From positions 1-5,773 of the forward strand of contig JAZNVV010000016.1 in assembly GCA_045593005.1 (NCBI GenBank): a DNA stretch of 5,773 bases. The letters are read 5' to 3'. Position numbers and translations under genes: made by a program. The notes beneath the pieces are model-generated. The model was not told the DNA's origin. It made no database searches and saw only the letters and a program-made list of their open reading frames with translations. The DNA comes from UBA11475 sp045593005. GTDB taxonomy: Bacteria > Bacillota > Clostridia > Christensenellales > Borkfalkiaceae. Shown here one piece after another: positions 1 through 5,700 of this stretch (position 1 is the first letter of the stretch; each line of letters opens with the position of its first letter).

Positions 1-539
1 GGATTTCCTGCACCTGTTGTTACTACTTTAACGCCTTCTTCAACCATTTCTTTTAATATTTTAAATAAAACGGAAGGATCGGGCGTGGTAAGTCCCGTAT
101 CAATACATTTATCACCAAACTTACAGCCTAGCGTTCCTATAATTCCCGTTTTAATTCCGTAACTTTCCAGTACGTGTTTTATCATGTAAGTTACGGTTGT
201 CTTGCCGTTTGTCCCAGTAACACCCACTAATCTTAAATTTCTTTCGGGGTTATTATAAAAATTAGATAAAATTTCCGTCATTGCTTTTCTTGAATTTTCT
301 ACAACTACACAGCATACGCCCAAATCGCTAATAAATTTTTCACATACTATCACAACAGCGCCCTGTCTAATGGCTTGATTAATAAAATTGTGCCCGTCTA
401 CTGTTTCACCTGAAATTGCAATATATAAAGAGCCGTTTTTTACGTTTTTATGATAATTTTCAACCGATATTACGTCTAAATCAGTTTTTCCGTGTATTTC
501 TTTAGCATTTACGTTTTTTAATATTTCCTCTAATTTCAT
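1..539 (-). CDS. murE: UDP-N-acetylmuramyl-tripeptide synthetase MurE, N-terminal part (cut by window edge)
   Basis: Cytoplasmic Mur ligase that adds the third amino acid (meso-DAP or L-Lys) to UDP-MurNAc-L-Ala-D-Glu using ATP. The 179 visible codons cover the UDP-binding N-terminal domain (residues 1-~100) and the start of the central ATPase domain. Seen: NGSLYIAISGETVDGH (35-50), the P-loop GVTGTNGKTT (106-115) and the substrate-loop TTPDP (151-155). The usual DSR in the N-terminal domain reads NYH (about 28-30). The ATG overlaps the PBP stop as ATGA, with GAGGGAA just upstream, so the two genes are probably translationally coupled. The C-terminal domain is absent, so DAP versus Lys specificity cannot be read. 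Oddly, the last residues (about 174-179 plus the next codon) read TTGAGNP where the family has MEVSSHAL; this resembles FabK and may be an assembly join (see findings). MurE identity is secure up to about residue 165. Confidence 0.95.
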   Translation of the reverse strand, partial: MKLEEILKNVNAKEIHGKTDLDVISVENYHKNVKNGSLYIAISGETVDGHNFINQAIRQGAVVIVCEKFISDLGVCCVVVENSRKAMTEILSNFYNNPERNLRLVGVTGTNGKTTVTYMIKHVLESYGIKTGIIGTLGCKFGDKCIDTGLTTPDPSVLFKILKEMVEEGVKVVTTGAGN

Positions 540-2272
540 AATTCCCTCGACAAATTTTTTGTTTGAATAATTCCATTAAAAATATTTTTTGCATATGGCG
601 CTGCAACCGTACTTCCGTAGTATTGCCCTTCTGGTTCGTCAATAATCACTAATGCAAGATACTTTGGGTTATTTGCTGGAAAATACCCAACAAATGATGA
701 AACGTATTTCCCCTGTGCTATAACACCGTTTTCATATTTTTGCGCCGTACCAGTTTTTCCTGCTACGCGATAACCTTCTATGTAGGCGTGCTTTCCACTA
801 CCCTCAGAAACAACTTTTTCAAGCATTTCATTTAAAATTGAAGATGCCTTTTCACTTATAGTCCTATTTTTTACCGTTGGATTAAAAATTTCAGCAGTCA
901 AGCCGTCGTTAGAATATATTTCTTTAACAAGACGTGGTTGATAATAGTATCCACCGTTTATTGCAGACGCTGTTGCAGACGCCAACTGTAACGCCGTTAC
1001 TGCTATTGTTTGACCAAAAGCAATTCTTGCTAAATCAACGTTTTTTACTGCGCCTTCAGGCAAAACCATACCTTGTGCTTCGCCCGTAAAATCTATCCCT
1101 GTTACTGCGCCATATCCAAATTTTTTAATGTATTCGTACATCTTCTCTTTTCCCAAGGATACGGCTATATCGACAAAAATCGGGTTACAACTGTTATTTA
1201 ATGCCCCACCAAGCGTTAAACACGCGTGTTTTCCCCCTGCGTGGTTGCTCCAACATTTTACCCTTGTTCCGTCAATAAAACGGTATCTTGATGAATTAAA
1301 AATATGATTTACACTAAACGCTTTTGAATTATTGCGTAAATTTTCTTCAATATTAGCCGCCGCTGTCAAAATTTTAAAAGTAGACCCCGGCTCGTACACG
1401 TCGGAAAGAATAGAATTTCTGCTTAATGAATTTAATGTAGACAAATCATCTCTAGGCAATTCATTTAAGTTTAGCGAAGGTTTAACAGACATAGCCAAAA
1501 CTTCGCCCGTTGATGGATCTATGACTATACATTGCGCTGATTTCGCTTTACAATCATTATAAGCGGCTTGCATTGCACCTTCGACAATTTGTTGAATTTC
1601 ATAATCTATCGTAAGTTTAACGTTTAAGCCGTCTTTTGCTTTCACGTAAGTTGGCGTTGAATTATCAATTTCTATCCCGACAATATCGGTTTCATATAAA
1701 ATTTCGCCGTTTTCGCCTTTAAGATATTTATCGTAATATAATTCCAGCCCCGACTGCCCAAACCCGTCTGAAGAAGTAAACCCTAAAACCTGCGATAAAA
1801 AATCACCGTAAGGATAAACACGGCTATTGTCACGTGCATAATATACGCCCGATATATCATGCGATAAAAGGTTATTAAGTTCCGACTTTTTAACCTGTTT
1901 TTTTATTGTTATTTCAGATGAAATTGTTTTTTCTAACCTTGTTTTTACGTACGAATAATCAAGCGAAAGTGTATTTGATAAAACGCTTGATAATTCCTCA
2001 ATATTTTCCACAGCTTTCTTTCTGACAAAAACGGTATACGTATCGTCGTTTGTTGCTAATAGGACGCCGTTTCTATCAACAATTTTACCACGGCTAGCAA
2101 TTATAGGAATTTCCCTTGTCCATTGATCTATTGCTTTCTCTTGAAGTTCGTTACCCCAGATAACTTGTACGTAAAAAAGTCTTCCTATTACCGTACAAAA
2201 TAAAAAGGTTATTGCGCAAAAAATTGCGAATAACCTCTTTCGTAAAATCGATATTGAAAATTTTGATTTAAT
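536..2272 (-). CDS. ftsI: Class B penicillin-binding protein (FtsI/PBP2B/SpoVD type), D,D-transpeptidase, probable AUU start
   Basis: Membrane-anchored transpeptidase that cross-links peptidoglycan stem peptides, by position the septal enzyme. With an ATT start the protein is 578 aa. It has a short basic cytoplasmic tail, one membrane segment (about 14-30), the N-terminal pedestal with RGKIVDRNG (61-69), and a transpeptidase domain with the three active-site motifs: STFK (nucleophile Ser297, Lys300), SCN (361-363) and KTG (506-508). It ends right after the catalytic domain and has no PASTA domains, unlike many SpoVD/PBP2B proteins. The first conventional start (GTG at 2011) would remove the membrane anchor and RGKIVDRNG. 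Between it and the in-frame stop at 2273-2275 there is no ATG, GTG or TTG, but ATT at 2270-2272 sits 8 nt after GGTGG. It lies 20 nt after the ftsL-like gene and overlaps murE by 4 nt. Family assignment is firm; septal rather than sporulation role is inferred from context. Confidence 0.9.
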   Translation of the reverse strand: MKSKFSISILRKRLFAIFCAITFLFCTVIGRLFYVQVIWGNELQEKAIDQWTREIPIIASRGKIVDRNGVLLATNDDTYTVFVRKKAVENIEELSSVLSNTLSLDYSYVKTRLEKTISSEITIKKQVKKSELNNLLSHDISGVYYARDNSRVYPYGDFLSQVLGFTSSDGFGQSGLELYYDKYLKGENGEILYETDIVGIEIDNSTPTYVKAKDGLNVKLTIDYEIQQIVEGAMQAAYNDCKAKSAQCIVIDPSTGEVLAMSVKPSLNLNELPRDDLSTLNSLSRNSILSDVYEPGSTFKILTAAANIEENLRNNSKAFSVNHIFNSSRYRFIDGTRVKCWSNHAGGKHACLTLGGALNNSCNPIFVDIAVSLGKEKMYEYIKKFGYGAVTGIDFTGEAQGMVLPEGAVKNVDLARIAFGQTIAVTALQLASATASAINGGYYYQPRLVKEIYSNDGLTAEIFNPTVKNRTISEKASSILNEMLEKVVSEGSGKHAYIEGYRVAGKTGTAQKYENGVIAQGKYVSSFVGYFPANNPKYLALVIIDEPEGQYYGSTVAAPYAKNIFNGIIQTKNLSREL

Positions 2273-2285
2273 TTATATCACCACC
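2273..2285 (-). promoter_or_regulatory. Ribosome binding site that supports the AUU start of the PBP gene
   Basis: On the minus strand GGTGGTGAT matches GGAGGTGAT, the complement of the 16S rRNA 3' end, with one mismatch. Its GGTGG core (2281-2285) is separated by 8 nt from ATT at 2270-2272. The spacing is optimal and no other start codon lies at this distance in the PBP frame, so the site decides the start. A stop (2273-2275) immediately precedes the ATT in frame and rules out a start further upstream. Confidence 0.7.
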
Positions 2286-2292
2286 GAATATG

Positions 2293-2862
2293 TTATTTAC
2301 TCATATTATATTCGTTAACAGCCTTGTCTATTACATATTCGTCAGAACTTACGTAATCTAATTCTTCAGAAATTTGAACGTACTCTGCTTGAAGATTAGC
2401 AACTTCTTGAGCCTTTTCGTTAAGTCTTGCCTGAATAGAATTGATAACGCCTGTATTTAATACGATAAGCGCTAAAATAAACGCTACAGCGATTGAATAA
2501 ATTGCAATAAGCATTTTACCTTTTTTGTTAAGCTTATAAGAAAAACTGCTTTCAGCGATTGAATCGTTGTAAAAGTCTTCTGCGCTTTCCTTGCCCTTAA
2601 ATTGCATTGTCGTGCTTGAAGGGGTTTGTAAATCTTCGTGAGTAAAACTAAAACTTTCAACCTGTTTATCAAGGTTAGAAATTTTTTCGTCAACAAAAGC
2701 AACGTCGCAAGCGTCGTCGTATTTTTCAACTGCTAATAATTCATCAATAACTCTTTCTGCTAAAAGTTCGTCACTTATTGCATTTGCATTAGTAGAAACT
2801 TCCGTTCTTTCAAGAACTAAAGTACTATTTCTTCCGCTTTCGTTACGTTTTACTGTTACCAT
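2293..2862 (-). CDS. ftsL: FtsL-like single-pass membrane division protein with long cytoplasmic N-terminus
   Basis: Protein of 189 aa with bitopic topology: a hydrophilic, acidic N-terminal region (1-~114, many Asp/Glu/Ser), a basic stop KLNKKGK (110-116), one membrane segment (about 117-137), then an extracytoplasmic heptad-like coiled coil (about 141-170) and a short tail. This layout and its place between rsmH and a class B PBP gene are those of FtsL, the divisome protein that works with DivIC/FtsB and DivIB/FtsQ to activate FtsW and the septal PBP. FtsL sequences diverge strongly, so the call rests on topology and position more than on residues. The cytoplasmic part is much longer than in well-known FtsL proteins (about 120 aa in total in B. 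subtilis). ATG start with AAGGGGAAG upstream; 11 nt after rsmH. Alternative: a generic septum-formation-initiator-like protein. Confidence 0.75.
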   Translation of the reverse strand: MVTVKRNESGRNSTLVLERTEVSTNANAISDELLAERVIDELLAVEKYDDACDVAFVDEKISNLDKQVESFSFTHEDLQTPSSTTMQFKGKESAEDFYNDSIAESSFSYKLNKKGKMLIAIYSIAVAFILALIVLNTGVINSIQARLNEKAQEVANLQAEYVQISEELDYVSSDEYVIDKAVNEYNMSK

Positions 2863-2873
2863 AATCTTCCCCT

Positions 2874-3812
2874 TTATATTTTTTCCGCTATTCTAAGTTT
2901 TGCACTTTTTGAACGGGAATTAAGTTCTAATTCTTTTTCGGACGCCGTTATAGGATGCTTTGTGATAATTTCAATCTCCTTGCGCTTGTTACATACGCAC
3001 ACAGGAATACTTTTATCACATATACAATCTAATTCTAATTCCTTAAACGCTTGTTTTACCAACCTATCCTCTAATGAGTGGAAGGTTAATATAACAATTC
3101 TTCCGCCTTTATTTAAGTTTCTTGCCATTGTTAAAACGGTTTCTTTAAGTTCGGCAAGTTCACCGTTGACCTCAATTCTTATTGCCTGAAATACTCTTTT
3201 TGCTGGATGTCCGTCTTGTTGAAGTCTTTTCGGTATTGTGCTTTTTATTATTTCTACAAGTTGTCCACACGTTCTAATTTGCGTTTTTGAACGAATTTCA
3301 ACTATTTTTTTTGCAATTTGCTTTGAAAATCTTTCTTCACCATAATCATTGAATATTCTAGCTAAATCTTTTTCCGAATATCCGTTAACAACGTCGATTG
3401 CCGATATATTGCTGGTGTTATCCATACGCATGTCCAAAAGTTCGTTTTCAGCCATGTATGAAAAACCTCTCGCCTTGTCGTCAAGTTGAAAACTTGAGAC
3501 GCCTAAATCAAGCAATATTCCATCAAACTTATCTATATTTAATTTATTTTTAATATTTTCAAAGTTTTTGAAGTTGTCTTTAACTAACGTATAACGCCCG
3601 TCAAATTCTTTTAAGGTTTTTTTCGCTCTATCTATTGCGTAATCATCTAAATCGGTGGCGACTAGCCTGCCCGTCGGCGAAGTCCTTTTTAAAATTTGAT
3701 ATGAATGTCCTGCGCCACCAAGCGTACCGTCGAAATAAACGCCGTTCACCTTAAGGTTTAGTCCGTCAAGACATTCATTAAGCATTACGGAAAAGTGTTT
3801 CAGGTTGTCCAT
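2874..3812 (-). CDS. rsmH: 16S rRNA (cytosine-1402-N4)-methyltransferase RsmH (MraW)
   Basis: SAM-dependent enzyme that methylates N4 of C1402 in the 16S rRNA decoding centre. The 312-aa length is normal. Family signatures in order: HFSVMLNE (6-13, family HxPVML), SAM-binding DGTLGGAGHS (28-37) with ATDLDD (52-57), LDLGVSSFQLDD (101-112), RGFSY (115-119), LDMRMD (126-131), FNDYGEERFS (154-163), HPAKRVFQAIRIEVNGEL (202-219) and GGRIVILTFHSLEDR (236-250). A small Cys cluster (C263, C265, C272, C274) matches the CxC...CxC arrangement common in Bacillota homologues. ATG start with CAGGAAG inside the end of mraZ; only 1 nt separates the two genes, so they are surely co-transcribed and probably translationally coupled. 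Confidence 0.97.
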   Translation of the reverse strand: MDNLKHFSVMLNECLDGLNLKVNGVYFDGTLGGAGHSYQILKRTSPTGRLVATDLDDYAIDRAKKTLKEFDGRYTLVKDNFKNFENIKNKLNIDKFDGILLDLGVSSFQLDDKARGFSYMAENELLDMRMDNTSNISAIDVVNGYSEKDLARIFNDYGEERFSKQIAKKIVEIRSKTQIRTCGQLVEIIKSTIPKRLQQDGHPAKRVFQAIRIEVNGELAELKETVLTMARNLNKGGRIVILTFHSLEDRLVKQAFKELELDCICDKSIPVCVCNKRKEIEIITKHPITASEKELELNSRSKSAKLRIAEKI

Positions 3813-3813
3813 C

Positions 3814-4251
3814 TTATTCGACTTCCTGCATTAACTTATCAATATTAGCAAGCATTGTATCGTAATCTTCTTCTTCAGCCATAAACTTGTTCCACTCTTC
3901 TTCTGCCCAAATTTCAATCCCTGAAAGATTATTTAAGATTATAAGATTTTTCTCGATATGCGCTGCTTTTCTGATATGTTCTGGAATAAGTATTCTTCCC
4001 TGATTATCTTCTTCAGCATCCCATAAGTTAGAAATAAACTTTCTAATGGATCTTTGCGCTTCTGGATTAAAGCGTGAAACTTTTGCAAGCTTTGCCTGAA
4101 TAGCGAGTGATTCCGATTTTGGAATAACCGAAAGGCATTCCCCGGCGCCTAACATAATCGTGTAACCCTCTGCAAGTCCCTCTTTAAGTTTGGCCGGTAT
4201 TCTCATTCTGTTTTTAGCATCTAATTGATGTTTGAAAAGCCTTTCGTTCAA
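3814..4251 (-). CDS. mraZ: Transcriptional regulator MraZ
   Basis: First gene of the dcw cluster. It encodes an AbrB-like DNA-binding protein known in E. coli and mycoplasmas to bind repeats in its own promoter and regulate the operon. The 145-aa protein holds two SpoVT-AbrB/MraZ half-domains, each with the family signature: DAKNRMRIPAKL (11-22) and DNQGRILIPEHI (82-93). The C-terminal tail is acidic (EEEW, EEED). The start is TTG at 4249-4251; no ATG or GTG is available before an in-frame stop at 4270-4272, and AAAGGAGT lies 9 nt upstream. Its promoter and candidate operator boxes lie directly upstream, so autoregulation is expected. It runs into rsmH with 1 nt between them. Confidence 0.96.
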   Translation of the reverse strand: MNERLFKHQLDAKNRMRIPAKLKEGLAEGYTIMLGAGECLSVIPKSESLAIQAKLAKVSRFNPEAQRSIRKFISNLWDAEEDNQGRILIPEHIRKAAHIEKNLIILNNLSGIEIWAEEEWNKFMAEEEDYDTMLANIDKLMQEVE

Positions 4252-4259
4252 AATAGAAT

Positions 4260-4267
4260 ACTCCTTT
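4260..4267 (-). promoter_or_regulatory. Ribosome binding site fixing the TTG start of mraZ
   Basis: AAAGGAGT on the minus strand, with 9 nt between AGGAG and TTG at 4249-4251. It supports TTG as the true start; translation from it gives the full N-terminal MraZ half-domain. Confidence 0.8.
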
Positions 4268-4283
4268 AATTAATCGCAAATTT

Positions 4284-4312
4284 ATTATATAATAAATATT
4301 GACCACTGTCAA
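4284..4312 (-). promoter_or_regulatory. Consensus sigma-A promoter of the mraZ-dcw operon
   Basis: On the minus strand TTGACA (complement of 4307-4312) and TATAAT (complement of 4284-4289) are separated by exactly 17 nt (4290-4306). Both hexamers match the housekeeping consensus at every base. The -10 lies about 33 nt before the mraZ start, giving a short leader. So strong a promoter fits a gene under repression by a local operator. Confidence 0.88.
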
Positions 4313-4319
4313 CCACTTT
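4302..4319 (-). promoter_or_regulatory. Candidate MraZ operator: two 10-bp-spaced boxes over the -35
   Basis: Minus-strand AAAGTGG (4313-4319) and ACAGTGG (4303-4309) are separated by 3 nt, so the GTGGT cores (4312-4316 and 4302-4306) repeat with a 10-bp period, one helical turn. They flank and overlap the -35 hexamer. Known MraZ sites have the same geometry (TGGGN with 5-nt spacers in E. coli; AAAGTG-type repeats with 3-nt spacers in mycoplasmas). Binding itself is inferred. Only two boxes are visible, where three or more are often seen. Confidence 0.65.
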
Positions 4320-4362
4320 TTTGAAAAAATTTGAATATTTTTTTTATTTTCTAATATAATAA

Positions 4363-5073
4363 TTAATTTGCCTTTAATCTTGCAAAAATATTTTGATTAT
4401 TTACCGAATTATCTCCTAAAAACTTAAATCTATTATAAATAGATTTAATCTTACGTTTTTTAGTTTTGCAAAAGTTTTTTACTTTTTTTACAGCGAATTC
4501 TACCCCAGAGTGGTTACAAGTGGTGTTAAAGTGGTCATTAATCCCAAATTTTCTAAAAAAATAATGTGTGCATCCATAAATTACACATTGATAATCATTT
4601 GAAATACCTAAAAAATATTTTTCATCAATTTTCTCCATAAAAGAACACGGATCTCTTTCAATATCTTCTACCAGCCCGTTTAATGGCACTATTTTCAAAT
4701 ACCGTTCATACCCCAAATATGTCCTTGCCGTATTTTTTGTACAAAGCAGGATACTTTTCTTTCCACTTATAATCGAACTTTCTACTGGAGGAAAAATGCC
4801 AAATACAGGGACTTTTACGTAGTCTTGGCAAAAGCGAAACAGAGTACAGCTTACCGTATTACAAGCAATCACAATACAATCAACTTTTTCATTTATAAAA
4901 ACGTCAAGAATTTGTTTAACAAATTGAAAAAGCCTTAAAATCGAACAATTACCATACGGCGCGCGTTCATTATCGCCATAATATACAAATTCTACGTCTA
5001 CTAAATTTTTGTCTAATTCCTTCAAAACGGATAGCCCACCTATACCACTATCAAACACGCCGATTTTAAGCAT
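4363..5073 (-). CDS. murI: Glutamate racemase family protein (compact MurI)
   Basis: Cofactor-independent racemase expected to make D-glutamate for the second position of the peptidoglycan stem. Visible motifs: FDSGIGGLSVL (7-17, catalytic-site Asp8 and Ser9), YYGDNERAPYG (31-41), IACNTVS (69-75, catalytic Cys71), a glutamate at 136 in NGLVEDIE, and YGCTHY (166-171, catalytic Cys168 with His170). Both catalytic cysteines are kept, so activity is plausible. At 236 aa it is some 25-30 residues shorter than typical MurI. It has GIFPPVE (92-98) in place of the usual GVVEPG-type segment, and the usual Asp-Ser-Gly after the second cysteine motif reads HSG (188-190). The tail is Lys/Asn-rich. ATG start with AAAAGG upstream. 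It lies upstream of mraZ on the same strand, but mraZ has its own promoter. Alternative: a related Asp/Glu racemase with other substrate use. Confidence 0.85.
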   Translation of the reverse strand: MLKIGVFDSGIGGLSVLKELDKNLVDVEFVYYGDNERAPYGNCSILRLFQFVKQILDVFINEKVDCIVIACNTVSCTLFRFCQDYVKVPVFGIFPPVESSIISGKKSILLCTKNTARTYLGYERYLKIVPLNGLVEDIERDPCSFMEKIDEKYFLGISNDYQCVIYGCTHYFFRKFGINDHFNTTCNHSGVEFAVKKVKNFCKTKKRKIKSIYNRFKFLGDNSVNNQNIFARLKAN

Positions 5074-5162
5074 AAAATATTACCTTTTCAATTTACTTCA
5101 ATAAATAATATGAAAAGTTAAAGATATTTAGTTAAAATAATTAATTTTTATTGAAAATATAG

Positions 5163-5191
5163 TTGCAAAGAAACAAAAATTGTGCTAAAAT
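5163..5191 (+). promoter_or_regulatory. Extended -10 promoter of rpsT
   Basis: TTGCAA (5163-5168), 17 nt, then TAAAAT (5186-5191) preceded by TGC (5183-5185), an extended -10 element. Transcription would begin near 5198, leaving a leader of about 33 nt before the GTG start. The 157-nt gap between murI and rpsT also has to hold the murI promoter, which I could not identify. Confidence 0.75.
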
Positions 5192-5216
5192 AACCAAGTA
5201 AATAAAAAGCAATAGT

Positions 5217-5224
5217 AAGGAGAT
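5217..5224 (+). promoter_or_regulatory. Ribosome binding site fixing the GTG start of rpsT
   Basis: AAGGAGAT with 8 nt between AGGAG and GTG at 5231. The protein that begins there has the standard S20 N-terminus. Confidence 0.85.
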
Positions 5225-5230
5225 ACTGAA

Positions 5231-5488
5231 GTGCCAAATATTAAATCTGCTAAAAAGCGTGTTTTAGTTAATCAAAAAAAGAACGAAGTTAATAAGATGG
5301 TAAAAACGCAGGTTAAGACTGCTATTAAAAAGATTGACCTTTTAGTTAAAGAAGGCAAAATGGAAGATGCTAAAGCTTACCTTCCAGAAGCATTTTCTAT
5401 CATCGACGGTGCTTGTTCAAAGGGTATTTTACACAAAAACAACGCTGCAAATAAAAAGGCAAAACTTTCTAAAAAAGTTAATGCCTAA
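5231..5488 (+). CDS. rpsT: 30S ribosomal protein S20
   Basis: Primary 16S rRNA-binding protein of the small subunit, an all-helical, very basic protein of 85 aa, the usual length. Seen: the N-terminal signature MPNIKSAKKRV (1-11), a Lys-rich first helix, and the C-terminal signature SIIDGACSKGILHKNNAANKKAKL (56-79), the usual S20 ending except that a common Arg in the last motif is Asn73 here. GTG start chosen from the ribosome binding site 8 nt upstream. It is transcribed alone, divergently from murI, from its own promoter and ends at a strong terminator 25 nt after the stop. Confidence 0.97.
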   Translation: MPNIKSAKKRVLVNQKKNEVNKMVKTQVKTAIKKIDLLVKEGKMEDAKAYLPEAFSIIDGACSKGILHKNNAANKKAKLSKKVNA

Positions 5489-5512
5489 TCGTATTTATAT
5501 TTAAATATGTTT

Positions 5513-5543
5513 AAAAACGGTTACTTTTTAGTAGCCGTTTTTT
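5513..5543 (+). terminator. Rho-independent terminator of rpsT
   Basis: Twelve-base-pair stem: AAAAACGGTTAC (5513-5524) pairs with GTAGCCGTTTTT (5531-5542) with one T-G wobble around the 6-nt loop TTTTTA; the 3' arm itself ends in a T run. It sits 25 nt after the rpsT stop codon. The A-rich 5' arm would let it work on the other strand too. Confidence 0.9.
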
Positions 5544-5587
5544 ATTTAAGAAATTTCCGACGTTTAATTAAAAATATTTAACGCAAC

Positions 5588-5608
5588 AAAAAAGCCCGAT
5601 TTAAGGGC
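5588..5608 (-). terminator. Probable terminator for minus-strand transcription entering from the right
   Basis: On the minus strand GCCC (5605-5608) and GGGC (5594-5597) form a 4-bp stem with a 7-nt loop, followed directly by six T (5588-5593). The stem is short but all G-C. It would end a transcript of a gene lying to the right of the window. Confidence 0.45.
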
Positions 5609-5610
5609 GT

Positions 5611-5628
5611 ATCCCATAGGGATTTTTT
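5611..5628 (+). terminator. Small plus-strand terminator-like hairpin
   Basis: ATCCC (5611-5615), loop ATA, GGGAT (5619-5623), then a T run to 5628. With the minus-strand hairpin next to it, this forms a compact double terminator with outer A6/T6 runs that can also pair with each other. Confidence 0.5.
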
Positions 5629-5640
5629 ATCTAAAATAAA

Positions 5641-5684
5641 AGTATAGCACACTATACTTCACTAAAAGTGAAATGTAGTGTGCT
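5641..5684. repeat. Long imperfect palindrome with a competing inner hairpin
   Basis: Arms 5646-5663 (AGCACACTATACTTCACT) and 5667-5684 (AGTGAAATGTAGTGTGCT) pair over 18 positions with one mismatch and one wobble around the loop AAA; TTTTCTT follows the right arm. The left arm also takes part in a second, exclusive hairpin, AGTATAG (5641-5647) with CTATACT (5652-5658). No coding sequence lies here. It may be a palindromic repeat element; its copy number in the genome cannot be judged from this window. Confidence 0.7.
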
Positions 5685-5700
5685 TTTCTTGTCCACAAAA

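Noticed and set aside
1332..1562. Plus-strand open frame of 76 codons inside the PBP gene
   Set aside because: Antisense to the conserved transpeptidase domain, with no recognisable protein features; a shadow frame.
536..2011. PBP gene starting at the GTG at 2011 (491 aa)
   Set aside because: It would lack the membrane anchor and the conserved RGKIVDRNG pedestal segment, both encoded in frame immediately upstream behind a good ribosome binding site.
2484..2729. Minus-strand open frame of 81 codons inside the ftsL-like gene
   Set aside because: Lies wholly within the ftsL-like gene in another frame, with low-complexity Lys/Leu/Thr translation; a shadow frame.
2950..3025. Four-cysteine cluster in RsmH as a novel metal site
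   Set aside because: The same CxC...CxC arrangement is common in Bacillota RsmH proteins, so it is ordinary for the family.
2962..3189. Plus-strand open frame of 75 codons inside rsmH
   Set aside because: Antisense to the conserved C-terminal part of RsmH and without a credible start context.
4320..4347. Possible terminator after murI (A-run, 5-nt loop, T-run on the minus strand)
   Set aside because: The stem would be made only of A-T pairs in a very AT-rich gap; no G-C core, so chance is a sufficient explanation. Read-through from murI into mraZ stays possible.
5097..5155. Inverted repeat TTCAATAAA / TTTATTGAA between murI and rpsT
   Set aside because: Nine AT-rich bases 41 nt apart in an AT-rich gap can arise by chance; no matching known operator.
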